Source: Flavobacterium kayseriense (GTDB lineage Bacteria; Bacteroidota; Bacteroidia; Flavobacteriales; Flavobacteriaceae). Taken from it: 64,000 bases of DNA. Positions 43,566 through 52,471 of the stretch are shown here, piece after piece (positions within the stretch are counted from its first letter, which is position 1; the number at the start of each line of letters is the position of its first letter). The notes beneath the pieces are model-generated. The model was not told the origin of the DNA. It did no database searches and was given only the letters and a program-made list of their open reading frames with translations. Position numbers and translations under genes: made by a program. The stretch covers positions 186,001-250,000 of the forward strand of contig NZ_JACRUI010000004.1 of NCBI RefSeq assembly GCF_014305095.1. Direction: 5' to 3'.

Positions 43566-43940
43566 ATGAAAAAACTTATTTTATTGCCCCTCATTCTACT
43601 TGTCATTTCTTGTTATGACAACGAAAAAAACTGCAAAGATTTTAAGACCGGAAAATTCAAATTTGAATATGAGGTTGATGGAGTCAAGAAAACAACGCTG
43701 TTTGAACGAAATGATAGTATTGAAATTGAAACCTTTGAAGGCAAAATCGATACGGCATCGATTCGATGGATTAGCGACTGCGAATATGTATTGAAAAAAT
43801 TACACCCCAAAAACAAGGCCGAAGAACAATCGATTGGCATGAAAATATTAAGTACTAAAGGAGATACTTATAATTTTGAATTTGGGATGGTAGGATCCGA
43901 TCAAAAGCAAAGAGGAACAGTTACTAAAATTTCGAACTAA
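43566..43940 (+). CDS. Small lipoprotein, function unknown
   Basis: The start is taken at MKKLILLPLILLVISC because it gives a proper lipoprotein signal; an upstream in-frame ATG at 43530 lies inside the hairpin repeat. 124 residues with lipobox cysteine C16. The rest is a beta-rich DUF-like domain with ISDCEYVLKKLHPKN. Probably a periplasm-facing lipoprotein; no named family recognised. Confidence 0.65.
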   Translation: MKKLILLPLILLVISCYDNEKNCKDFKTGKFKFEYEVDGVKKTTLFERNDSIEIETFEGKIDTASIRWISDCEYVLKKLHPKNKAEEQSIGMKILSTKGDTYNFEFGMVGSDQKQRGTVTKISN

Positions 43941-43974
43941 AACGGTTTTAACTATAAAATAAATATACGACACC

Positions 43975-44748
43975 ATGGAAATACTCTATAGCCCTGATGC
44001 TTGGATTGCACTTTTGACATTGACTTTTCTTGAAATTGTTTTAGGAATAGATAATATTATTTTTATCTCAATAGCAACTGGAAAATTACCCGAGGAAAAA
44101 CGTAAAAAAGCAACCAAAATTGGAATGTTTTTAGCGATGTTTATGAGAATAACATTGCTTTTGGGTATTTCCTATTTAATCGCAATGAAGGAACCATGGT
44201 TTACACTTAATTTTAGTTGGTTGAGTGCAAAAATTTCGGGTCAGAGTTTGATTTTACTGCTGGGTGGTTTGTTCTTGATTTATAAAAGCACCAATGAAAT
44301 CAGAGAGAAAGTTGACGAAAAAGGGGAAGAAGAGAAAGAATTAGGAAAAGCAGCAACCAAGTCATTTGGGAGCGTTATTTTTCAAATTATACTTATCGAT
44401 CTAGTATTTTCGTTTGATAGTATATTAACTGCGGTAGGAATGACGAACGGTGTCCCTGGTGCTTTGTACATTATGATCACAGCTGTAGTAATCTCTGTTT
44501 TAATCATGATGCAATTTGCAGTTCCTGTGGGTAAATTTGTAAATACGCACCCGTCGATACAAATATTAGGTTTATCATTTTTGATTTTAATTGGGTTTAT
44601 GCTGATTACCGAGAGTGCTCATTTAGCAGATGCACTTGTTTTTGGCAGTCATGTAACTCCTGTTCCTAAAGGTTATTTGTATTTTGCCATATCCTTCTCT
44701 CTTTTGGTAGAGGTTTTGAACATGAAAGCCAACAAGAAAAAGAAATAA
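43975..44748 (+). CDS. TerC family integral membrane protein
   Basis: 257 residues, about seven membrane segments, with the two acidic signatures of TerC: FLEIVLGIDNIIFISI and LIDLVFSFDSILTAVGM. The family is linked to tellurite resistance and more recently to metal (Mn2+/Ca2+) export coupled to secretion. It is a single gene with a strong terminator. Confidence 0.88.
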   Translation: MEILYSPDAWIALLTLTFLEIVLGIDNIIFISIATGKLPEEKRKKATKIGMFLAMFMRITLLLGISYLIAMKEPWFTLNFSWLSAKISGQSLILLLGGLFLIYKSTNEIREKVDEKGEEEKELGKAATKSFGSVIFQIILIDLVFSFDSILTAVGMTNGVPGALYIMITAVVISVLIMMQFAVPVGKFVNTHPSIQILGLSFLILIGFMLITESAHLADALVFGSHVTPVPKGYLYFAISFSLLVEVLNMKANKKKK

Positions 44749-44755
44749 TAATCAT

Positions 44756-44784
44756 AAAAAAAGCTCCCTAGGGAGCTTTTTTTA
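44756..44784. terminator. Bidirectional terminator between TerC and parC
   Basis: AAGCTCCCTAGGGAGCTT (44761-44778) is a perfect palindrome with an A-run on the left and a T-run on the right, placed between convergent genes. Confidence 0.9.
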
Positions 44785-44785
44785 T

Positions 44786-47506
44786 TTAGAATAATATTAC
44801 TTGACCATCATCGTCAAGTTGTACATCAGTATCATCATCATCTGGATTCGTTCTTTTTTCAGGAATAACCTCAACTGGAACTTCGTATGGTAACGGGTCT
44901 AGCATATTTACTTGCTTGATTTTGTCAGTAGTTAATTGATTTCCTAATGCTTTAAAACCTTTGACAGCAATAAAATCTTCGACATCAATTGTAATACTTT
45001 CTTTCTGGACCCCTTTAATTTTTGGGAAAATAATTTCGGCCACCGGACGATAATCAGTCGAAACAATTTCTAACTGAGAGTTGGCATGTTCCGTAATAAA
45101 CGTTTCTTCCTTATTCTCTGTTTCTACTAAAAAGCGTTTCAAGTAATAACGCTCTTTTTCACCATCGTAATAAATAGCAGAGATTGGTTTTTTAGGAACC
45201 CATTTTTCTAGTACTACCATGTCCGTCTCAAAATGAGTAGACAATTCCGGAACTACTACTTTCAATTTCCCTGATTGTTGGATAATTAAAATTTTATCGC
45301 TTGGTCTAAATTCGCCTAAAAGCTCTCCTCTACCGTCTACATTTAAGCGTTGTACGGTTTCGTCGTACCACACTTTTCGAGGTAGTAAAGTCGAAATTCC
45401 TTTCTCCTTAATTTCGATTTTCTTAATTGGGTATTTTGAGGCCACGTTTCCTTTAGAAGCCCTACCTTTTATCGCTAATTTAGCAAAATCAATATCAAAT
45501 TTTAATTTTTTAATGCTTCCTACTTGTCGCAATAAAACGGTAATTACCTCCGCTTCTCCGTTAGGATTGCAAGTAAAATATAGAATTTGTGATCCCTTTG
45601 TTCCGTTTGTCAAATCATACGGTTTGTCTCTAGTCACTCCTGATACATTGAAACGCTTGATATAGGAAGGACCCGATTTTCCATCGCGGTAAATCATATT
45701 ATAAATCGTTCTCTTATCGCTTTTGTCAAAAATGGCTATATGAATGATATCCTTACCAACAAAGGTCTTGGCATCTACCTTAGTCACCATCATGTTTCCG
45801 TCGCGCAGAAAAACAATTACGTCATCGATATCCGAACAATCTGTAACGTACTCGTCTTTTTTCAAACTAGTACCTACAAATCCTTCTTCACGATTAACGT
45901 ACAATTTCGTATTACGTAAAACTACTTTCGTCGCTTCGATATCATCAAATATTCGCAACTCCGTTTGGCGTTCGCGGCCTTTACCGTACTTTTCCTTTAA
46001 TTTGGTAAAATAAGCAATAGCAAAATCAGTTAAGTGCTCTAAGTTGTATTGCACCTCTTTCATTTCCTCTTCTAATTTCGAAATAAAGTCATCTGCTTTA
46101 TCCGAGTCGAAGCGAGTAATACGAATCATTGGAATTTGCGTTAAGCGCTGTAAATCATCGTCGATAATAGCTCTTACAAAAGATTTAGAGAAGGGCTCAA
46201 AGCGATCGTACATATATTTGTACAAGGCCTCTCTGTCTGAATATAATTTGAAATCAATATACATTTCTTCTCTAATGAAGATCTTTTCTAAAGTAGAGAA
46301 ATGCCATTTATTTTTTAACTCCTCTAATTGAATTTCGAGTTCTTGACGTAGCAACTCTTGAGTTCGCTCTGTCGAGATTTTCAACATCGCCGATACACCT
46401 ATAAATAACGGTTTGTTGTCCTCAATAACACAGCCCAAAGGCGCTACTGATGTCTCACAGGCTGTGAAAGCAAAGAGCGCATCGATTGTCTTATCAGGAG
46501 AAACACCTGGGTATAAATGAATTAATATCTCTACATCAGCAGCGGTATTGTCTTCTATTTTCTTGATTTTGATTTTCCCTTTTTCGTTGGCTTTCAAAAT
46601 ACTGTCGATCAAGGTCGTAGTATTGGTCGAAAACGGAATCTGGGTAATTACCAATGTGTTTTTATCTAATTGGGCAATCTTAGCACGCACGCGCACACGA
46701 CCACCGCGCAATCCATCATTATAGTTAGACACATCGGCAATTCCTTGCGTCATAAAATCAGGATACAAGGTAAATGGCTTCCCTTTTAATATTTTTATAG
46801 AAGCATCAATAAGCTCGTTGAAATTATGAGGTAGCACTTTAGTCGAAAGTCCAACCGCAATTCCTTCTGCTCCTTGCGCTAATAACAAAGGGAACTTTAC
46901 AGGAAGATTGTTTGGCTCTGCACGACGACCGTCATAGGAAGTACCCCAATCTGTGATCTTAGGAGAATACAATACCTCAAGCGCAAACTTAGACAAACGA
47001 GCTTCAATATATCTTGAAGCTGCGGCTCCGTCACCGGTTAGGATGTTTCCCCAGTTTCCTTGGCAATCGATTAGTAATTCTTTCTGTCCTATTTGCACCA
47101 TCGCATCACCAATACTTGCATCACCGTGTGGGTGGTATTGCATGGTGTGGCCAACAACGTTAGCTACTTTGTTGTAACGACCGTCATCCAATTCTTTTAG
47201 CGAATGCATAATACGACGTTGCACCGGCTTAAAACCGTCTTCAATCGCAGGAACGGCACGTTCTAGAATTACATAGGAAGCATAGTCCAAAAACCAATCC
47301 TTGTACATTCCTGTAACTTTGGTTATGGTATCATTACCATCGCCATCCTCTGAGTTGTTATAAAAATGTCCGCCTTCAAATTTGCTGGCATCTACTTTTA
47401 TAATCTCTTCGCTGCTGTCGCCCTCAGAATGATCGTTTGCAGTAGGCTCATCTGGAGTATTGTCTCCGTTATTAGGAATGATGTTATCGTCTTCTTCGTC
47501 TTTCAT
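44786..47506 (-). CDS. parC: DNA topoisomerase IV subunit A
   Basis: 906 residues. An acidic N-terminal extension precedes the winged-helix domain with ERAVPAIEDGFKPVQRRIMH and the catalytic tyrosine in AAASRYIEARLSKF (about residue 166). A C-terminal beta-pinwheel follows and the protein ends with an acidic tail. With ParE it decatenates daughter chromosomes. The choice of ParC over GyrA rests on linkage to parE and on the weakly conserved C-terminal repeats. parE lies upstream on the same strand, separated by a toxin-antitoxin pair. Confidence 0.88.
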   Translation of the reverse strand: MKDEEDDNIIPNNGDNTPDEPTANDHSEGDSSEEIIKVDASKFEGGHFYNNSEDGDGNDTITKVTGMYKDWFLDYASYVILERAVPAIEDGFKPVQRRIMHSLKELDDGRYNKVANVVGHTMQYHPHGDASIGDAMVQIGQKELLIDCQGNWGNILTGDGAAASRYIEARLSKFALEVLYSPKITDWGTSYDGRRAEPNNLPVKFPLLLAQGAEGIAVGLSTKVLPHNFNELIDASIKILKGKPFTLYPDFMTQGIADVSNYNDGLRGGRVRVRAKIAQLDKNTLVITQIPFSTNTTTLIDSILKANEKGKIKIKKIEDNTAADVEILIHLYPGVSPDKTIDALFAFTACETSVAPLGCVIEDNKPLFIGVSAMLKISTERTQELLRQELEIQLEELKNKWHFSTLEKIFIREEMYIDFKLYSDREALYKYMYDRFEPFSKSFVRAIIDDDLQRLTQIPMIRITRFDSDKADDFISKLEEEMKEVQYNLEHLTDFAIAYFTKLKEKYGKGRERQTELRIFDDIEATKVVLRNTKLYVNREEGFVGTSLKKDEYVTDCSDIDDVIVFLRDGNMMVTKVDAKTFVGKDIIHIAIFDKSDKRTIYNMIYRDGKSGPSYIKRFNVSGVTRDKPYDLTNGTKGSQILYFTCNPNGEAEVITVLLRQVGSIKKLKFDIDFAKLAIKGRASKGNVASKYPIKKIEIKEKGISTLLPRKVWYDETVQRLNVDGRGELLGEFRPSDKILIIQQSGKLKVVVPELSTHFETDMVVLEKWVPKKPISAIYYDGEKERYYLKRFLVETENKEETFITEHANSQLEIVSTDYRPVAEIIFPKIKGVQKESITIDVEDFIAVKGFKALGNQLTTDKIKQVNMLDPLPYEVPVEVIPEKRTNPDDDDTDVQLDDDGQVILF

Positions 47507-47521
47507 TTATCTGAATTTATT

Positions 47522-47824
47522 TCAGTTTTTTCTTTTGTAAAAAGTTTTACCCACTCTTTTTATGTGCTCTTTTAAATCATCAGATTTCAATTTTTTAAAA
47601 ATTGAAATGTCAAATTTGTAAGGAATGTAACTTTCGTCTAAGTCATGCCATAATTTATTTATGTCCGCTTCATTAGGATCTCCTAAAACTGTAAGATCGA
47701 TATCCGAGCCCTCTCTAAAATTTCCTTTCGCTCGCGAACCATAAATAACAACTTCATTTATAGAAGAACAATTCTCCAAAATACTTTGAATTTCATTATA
47801 GCTTTCGGGGTAGATTCCAAACAT
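47522..47824 (-). CDS. MNT-type nucleotidyltransferase (antitoxin)
   Basis: 100 residues with INEVVIYGSRAKGNFREGSDIDL: GS and the D-x-D catalytic pair of minimal nucleotidyltransferases (HI0073-like). It overlaps the stop of the upstream HEPN gene by one base. It is predicted to neutralise that partner by nucleotidylation. It lies in the parE-parC interval, 15 bases before parC. Confidence 0.82.
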   Translation of the reverse strand: MFGIYPESYNEIQSILENCSSINEVVIYGSRAKGNFREGSDIDLTVLGDPNEADINKLWHDLDESYIPYKFDISIFKKLKSDDLKEHIKRVGKTFYKRKN

Positions 47825-48234
47825 TATACTAGGCTTTGCATTTTATTTTCGAACACCTTAAACTCTGTAACATAATCATTTAAAATAATATCGAGTATTG
47901 CTAGTATTTCAGAATGATCATAGATATGAGAAGTCAAATTTCTACTTTTAATCATATCAAACCATACAGCTCCATTTGTAATTAATCCAACATTAAAAGC
48001 CTCCCTAACTGCATTTTTACTTCCAAATAAATCGGTTTTTCCCTGATCCTCTAAAAAGTCTTTCAGAACTTTCCAAGATAACTCTTGCGATACTTCAAAT
48101 GCTTGGATAACGCCTTGCAACTCTAATTCAGTAAAATCTCTATCATTTCGTAACTCTTTTGCATTTTTCAATTGCTTGAAAGCATTTTTAAAATGTGCAA
48201 AACGTTGCTTCCAGCGTACATCTTGATTTTCCAT
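47824..48234 (-). CDS. HEPN protein of the HI0074 family (toxin partner)
   Basis: 136 residues, all-helical 'nucleotidyltransferase substrate-binding' family. It contains KSRNLTSHIYDH, which fits the RX4HXY motif used for RNA cleavage and AMPylation in HEPN toxins, and the typical ELSWKVLKDFLEDQG helix. It starts 12 bases after parE and is followed by its MNT partner. The toxin role is inferred from family and motif; HI0074-like proteins are less well characterised than HepT. Confidence 0.8.
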   Translation of the reverse strand: MENQDVRWKQRFAHFKNAFKQLKNAKELRNDRDFTELELQGVIQAFEVSQELSWKVLKDFLEDQGKTDLFGSKNAVREAFNVGLITNGAVWFDMIKSRNLTSHIYDHSEILAILDIILNDYVTEFKVFENKMQSLV

Positions 48235-48246
48235 AATTATTGTAAT

Positions 48247-50106
48247 TTATGACTCAATTACATCTAAATCTACCTTCAAATTCTTGATGATAAATTCTTG
48301 GCGGTCTGGTGTGTTTTTACCCATGTAGAACGATAATAACTGCTCTACCGAAGTGTTTTTATCCATCATAACAGGATCTAAACGAATATCCTCTCCAATG
48401 AAAAACTGAAACTCATTAGGAGAAATCTCTCCTAACCCCTTAAATCGTGTGATCTCCGGTTTTGGTTTTAATTTTTCGATTGCCGCACGTCGCTCTTCTT
48501 CAGAATAACAGTAAATAGTTTCTTTCTTGTTACGAACTCTAAACAATGGCGTTTGTAAGATATACAAGTGACCTTCTTTTATTAATTCTGGAAAAAACTG
48601 AAGGAAAAAAGTAATCAATAATAATCGAATGTGCATTCCATCGACATCGGCATCTGTTGCGATTACAATGTTGTTGTAACGCAAGTTTTCCATATCATCT
48701 TCGATATCTAATGCCGCTTGTAGTAAATTGAATTCTTCGTTTTCATAAACGATTTTCTTACTCATCCCATACGAATTCAAAGGCTTACCACGTAAACTAA
48801 AAACGGCTTGCGTATTTACATCTCGAGACTTTGTAATCGATCCCGAAGCAGAATCCCCCTCGGTGATAAAAAGGGTGCTTTCTAGATATCGTGGGTTTTT
48901 GATATCTGGTAAATGCACGCGACAATCACGCAGTTTTTTGTTGTGTAAACTCGATTTTTTCGCTCTGTCTTTGGCTAATTTTCGAATACCAGAAAGTTCC
49001 TTGCGCTCGCGTTCTGCTTGTAAAATTTTGCGTAAAAGCAAGTCGGCAGTTTCAGGATTTTTATGTAAAAAATTATCTAATTTATTTTTAATAAAATCAT
49101 TAACAAAGGTTCGTACAGAGGGCATTCCCGCCTCTGAGCCCATGTCAGTCGAACCTAATTTAGTTTTTGTTTGTGATTCAAAAACAGGTTCCATCACTTT
49201 GATACTTACAGCACTTACAATCGATTTACGAATATCCGAAGGCTCAAAGTTTTTATTATAAAACTCTCGAATCGTTTTTACAACTGCTTCTCTAAAGGCA
49301 ACAAGATGTGTTCCTCCTTGAGTTGTGTTTTGACCATTTACGAAGGAGTGGTACTCTTCGCTGTATTGCGATTTACTGTGCGTTAATGCTACCTCAATAT
49401 CATCACCTTTTAAGTGAATGATAGGGTACACCATGTCCTCGATAGCGATATTTTCATCTAACAAATCTTTCAATCCGTTTTCTGAAAAATATTTTTCGCC
49501 ATTGTATATAATTGTTAATCCGGTGTTCAGGTAACAATAATTTTTAAGCATTTTAATTACATATTCATTTCTGAATTTGTAATTTTTAAATATGGCTTCG
49601 TCAGGAATAAAGGTAACCTTAGTTCCTTTTCGCTTTGTTGTATCAATGATATCCTCCTCTAACACTAAATTCCCAGCAGAGAACTCAGCCGCTTTTTGCT
49701 TGTCTTCCCTTACCGATTCTACGCGAAAGTAATTAGACAAAGCATTTACTGCCTTTGTCCCCACACCATTTAAACCTACTGATTTTTTGAAGGCTAAGGA
49801 ATCATATTTCCCTCCAGTATTCATTTTAGAGACCACATCAACTACTTTCCCTAACGGAATACCACGTCCATAATCCCGTACAGCTACGGTTTTGTCCTTT
49901 ATAGAAACCTCAATCGTTTTACCTGCACCCATGACAAATTCATCGATACAGTTGTCTAGCACCTCTTTAAGTAAAATATAAATACCATCATCAGGAGAAG
50001 AACCGTCACCTAGTTTCCCGATATACATACCAGGACGCATTCGGATGTGCTCTTTCCAGTCGAGTGACCGAATATTATCTTCGGTATATTGATTTTGATC
50101 TGACAT
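48247..50106 (-). CDS. parE: DNA topoisomerase IV subunit B
   Basis: 619 residues. The GHKL ATPase has [25 protein letters not shown] and [14 protein letters not shown]; the transducer domain follows; the TOPRIM domain has [11 protein letters not shown] and [13 protein letters not shown]. The short length without the proteobacterial GyrB insert fits ParE. It is the first gene of the - strand series parE, HEPN, MNT, parC. Confidence 0.9.
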   Translation of the reverse strand: MSDQNQYTEDNIRSLDWKEHIRMRPGMYIGKLGDGSSPDDGIYILLKEVLDNCIDEFVMGAGKTIEVSIKDKTVAVRDYGRGIPLGKVVDVVSKMNTGGKYDSLAFKKSVGLNGVGTKAVNALSNYFRVESVREDKQKAAEFSAGNLVLEEDIIDTTKRKGTKVTFIPDEAIFKNYKFRNEYVIKMLKNYCYLNTGLTIIYNGEKYFSENGLKDLLDENIAIEDMVYPIIHLKGDDIEVALTHSKSQYSEEYHSFVNGQNTTQGGTHLVAFREAVVKTIREFYNKNFEPSDIRKSIVSAVSIKVMEPVFESQTKTKLGSTDMGSEAGMPSVRTFVNDFIKNKLDNFLHKNPETADLLLRKILQAERERKELSGIRKLAKDRAKKSSLHNKKLRDCRVHLPDIKNPRYLESTLFITEGDSASGSITKSRDVNTQAVFSLRGKPLNSYGMSKKIVYENEEFNLLQAALDIEDDMENLRYNNIVIATDADVDGMHIRLLLITFFLQFFPELIKEGHLYILQTPLFRVRNKKETIYCYSEEERRAAIEKLKPKPEITRFKGLGEISPNEFQFFIGEDIRLDPVMMDKNTSVEQLLSFYMGKNTPDRQEFIIKNLKVDLDVIES

Positions 50107-50232
50107 TTGATTTTTGTGGATTTCGTGCTAATATAGCATATCTCGATATATTTTAAAAGCAGTATCCATCAAAGTTATTAAGAATGATATTGACAACTAT
50201 CGTTAGCAGAAAATTAAGAGATAATCGTTGTT

Positions 50233-50757
50233 TTAGAACTCCAAACTTATAATTCCTCTAAGGTCATTATCTAATTCGGTATTCGAAATCTGTCCTTTTT
50301 TGACATCAAAATTTTCATCAAAACTAGGTAACGAAAATGTTGCTTTTACTAATGCTCCATATCTTGGAAAAGCATTTTTAGCAATTTCTAGAACGCTAGC
50401 TCCGCCTCTAGCGCCGGGAGAGGTCGCTAACAACAGCATTGGTTTTTCTTGAAAAACTTTGCCATTGATTCTAGTGCACCAATCAAATACGTTTTTGAAT
50501 GCGGCACTGTAATTCCCATTGTGTTCAGACATAGAAACTACCAGTAGATCAGCGCCTTTAATTTTATCTAAAAAAGCTTGCGCCAGCTTATGTTCCCCAA
50601 TTGTCATTTCGAGATCGACATCAAAAAGAGGCATCTCAAAATCAGTTAAATCTAAAACTTCTACCGTTGCATTCTCAAAAAGGGAGGCAGCATACGTTGC
50701 TAATTTTTTATTTATTGAGTTGTTGCTAGTACTTGCTCCAAAGGCTATAATTTTCAT
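50233..50757 (-). CDS. NADPH-dependent FMN reductase (flavodoxin-fold oxidoreductase)
   Basis: 174 residues. The flavodoxin-like fold begins MKIIAFGASTSNNSINKKLA (phosphate loop), with VVSMSEHNGNYSAAFKNVFDW as the flavin-contact region (SxPEYN-like, here SEHNGN). It reduces FMN, quinones or similar compounds. It is monocistronic. Confidence 0.85.
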   Translation of the reverse strand: MKIIAFGASTSNNSINKKLATYAASLFENATVEVLDLTDFEMPLFDVDLEMTIGEHKLAQAFLDKIKGADLLVVSMSEHNGNYSAAFKNVFDWCTRINGKVFQEKPMLLLATSPGARGGASVLEIAKNAFPRYGALVKATFSLPSFDENFDVKKGQISNTELDNDLRGIISLEF

Positions 50758-50825
50758 AAATTTATTTTTATTTTAAAGATACATAAAAATATAAAACATA
50801 AAAAATCAAGATGTCTTTTACTTTT

Positions 50826-50967
50826 ACCCCTGATTGAAATGAAAAGCATTTTGAACAGATTTCCTCTCTTTTCTTGGCAAAAAAGAGCGACTAGAAGAAG
50901 CTCCTTTTTTTGACTTAGAAAAAAAGGGAAGATGGAGAAATCTTGCAATGGAAAGCGGGATTAGGTA
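50826..50967. repeat. Flavobacterial intergenic repeat (CCTGATT...GCGGGATTAGG type)
   Basis: It starts CCCCTGATTGAAATGAAAAG, contains GCGACTAGAAGAAGCTCC and ends GGAAAGCGGGATTAGG. It shares start, centre and end with the copy at 19.0 kb, and covers most of the 320-base gap between the FMN reductase and ychF. Confidence 0.6.
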
Positions 50968-51013
50968 ATGAAGAATAACAGAAGTAAACTATAATTGAAG
51001 TAAAGCTTAGACA

Positions 51014-51045
51014 CAAAAAAACCTGCAAAATTACTTTTACAGGTC
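51014..51045 (-). terminator. Terminator of ychF
   Basis: On the - strand, ACCTGTAAAAGTAATTTTGCAGGT forms a hairpin with one mismatch and is followed by a T-run. Confidence 0.75.
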
Positions 51046-51078
51046 TCCTCTAGTGTTTCTATTATTTTTTGTTTCGGA

Positions 51079-52173
51079 CTACACGTTAAAACGGAAGTGC
51101 ATTACATCTCCATCTTTTACAATGTATTCTTTTCCTTCTACTTTAAATTTACCTGCTTCTTTTGCTTTCGCTTCAGAGCCATAAGCAACATAATCTTCAT
51201 ACGAAATCACCTCAGCACGGATGAATCCTTTTTCGAAATCAGTATGAATAACTCCAGCTGCTTGTGGCGCAGTAGACCCAATATTGATTGTCCATGCGCG
51301 AACTTCTTTTACACCGGCTGTAAAATACGTTTGTTGCTTTAATAATTTGTAAGCAGCACGAATTAACACCGAAGCACCTGGTTCCGTTAACCCCATATCC
51401 TCAAGAAAAACTTGACGTTCTTCATAACTTTCCAATTCAGTGATATCAGCCTCTGCACCCACTGAAAGTATAATAACTTCAGCATCTTCATCTTTAACTA
51501 ATTCTTTTACTTGGTCAACGTATTTGTTTCCGTTTACTGCTGAATTTTCGTCAACATTACAAACATATAAAACGGGTTTTGCCGTAATTAACTGAAAAGC
51601 CTCCATTAAAAGCTCTTCGTCGTTATTTTGAGGAACTATTGTTCTAGCTGATTTAGCTTGTAACAATGTTTCTCTAATACGATCTAAAAGTGTTTTCTCC
51701 GTGATTGCTTCTTTGTTTCCTGTTTTAGCAGCACGATTTACTTTTTCTAAACGCTTTTCAACAGTTTCTAAATCTTTTAACTGCAATTCAATATCGATTG
51801 TTTCTTTATCACGAATAGGGTTTACATTACCATCCACGTGTACAATATTATCGTTATCAAAACAACGCAATACATGTATAATCGCATTACACTCTCTAAT
51901 GTTTCCAAGAAATTGATTTCCTAATCCTTCTCCCTTACTAGCTCCTTTTACAAGACCAGCGATATCTACAATATCTACTGTTGCCATTTGCACGCGCTCC
52001 GGTTTTACTAACTCCTCTAATTTATTGATACGCGGATCCGGTACATTTACCACTCCAATATTAGGCTCGATAGTACAAAAAGGAAAGTTAGCACTTTGCG
52101 CTTTTGCATTTGATAAACAATTGAATAATGTTGACTTTCCAACATTAGGTAATCCTACAATTCCTGCTTTCAT
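51079..52173 (-). CDS. ychF: Redox-regulated ATPase YchF (OLA1 family)
   Basis: 364 residues. The Obg-like P-loop is GLPNVGKSTLFNCLSNAK, with DIVDIAGLVKGASKGEGLGN as switch II. CNVDEN replaces the usual NKxD, which explains the ATP rather than GTP preference in the family. A coiled-coil insertion and a C-terminal TGS domain (KEYIVKDGDVMHFRFNV) complete it. It is ribosome-associated and linked to oxidative stress control. Confidence 0.95.
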   Translation of the reverse strand: MKAGIVGLPNVGKSTLFNCLSNAKAQSANFPFCTIEPNIGVVNVPDPRINKLEELVKPERVQMATVDIVDIAGLVKGASKGEGLGNQFLGNIRECNAIIHVLRCFDNDNIVHVDGNVNPIRDKETIDIELQLKDLETVEKRLEKVNRAAKTGNKEAITEKTLLDRIRETLLQAKSARTIVPQNNDEELLMEAFQLITAKPVLYVCNVDENSAVNGNKYVDQVKELVKDEDAEVIILSVGAEADITELESYEERQVFLEDMGLTEPGASVLIRAAYKLLKQQTYFTAGVKEVRAWTINIGSTAPQAAGVIHTDFEKGFIRAEVISYEDYVAYGSEAKAKEAGKFKVEGKEYIVKDGDVMHFRFNV

Positions 52174-52424
52174 ATATTTCAGTTTACAAGTAGCAGTTTC
52201 CTGCCAAGAGTTTTTAAATAATTCCTCTAAAAAAGTGCAAATATACCATTTAAAATAGGTTAGATCACAAAATCACATCATTAATATCACAAGCAAGTAA
52301 TTTTATTCTCATTCCGAATTTCACAATAATAAAATTAAATTTTGAGTATATGATAAAAATTGATTGCCATTTGACTTTTTAAACCAAAATTTTCTATTTT
52401 GCTAATATTTTGTTAAATAAATAC

Positions 52425-52432
52425 TATATTTG
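52425..52432 (+). promoter_or_regulatory. Promoter -7 element of the TonB receptor gene (TATATTTG)
   Basis: TATATTTG lies 40 bases before the chosen start. TTTTG at 52397-52401 is upstream at 23 bases, slightly longer than the usual 19-21 spacing. Confidence 0.5.
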
Positions 52433-52471
52433 GATATAAAATCACGAAAAAATAACAAAACGACGATACTT

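Noticed and set aside
52430..52471. TTG start giving a longer TonB receptor
   Set aside because: It overlaps the TATATTTG element and would spoil the signal peptide beginning MKKLLLFLL.
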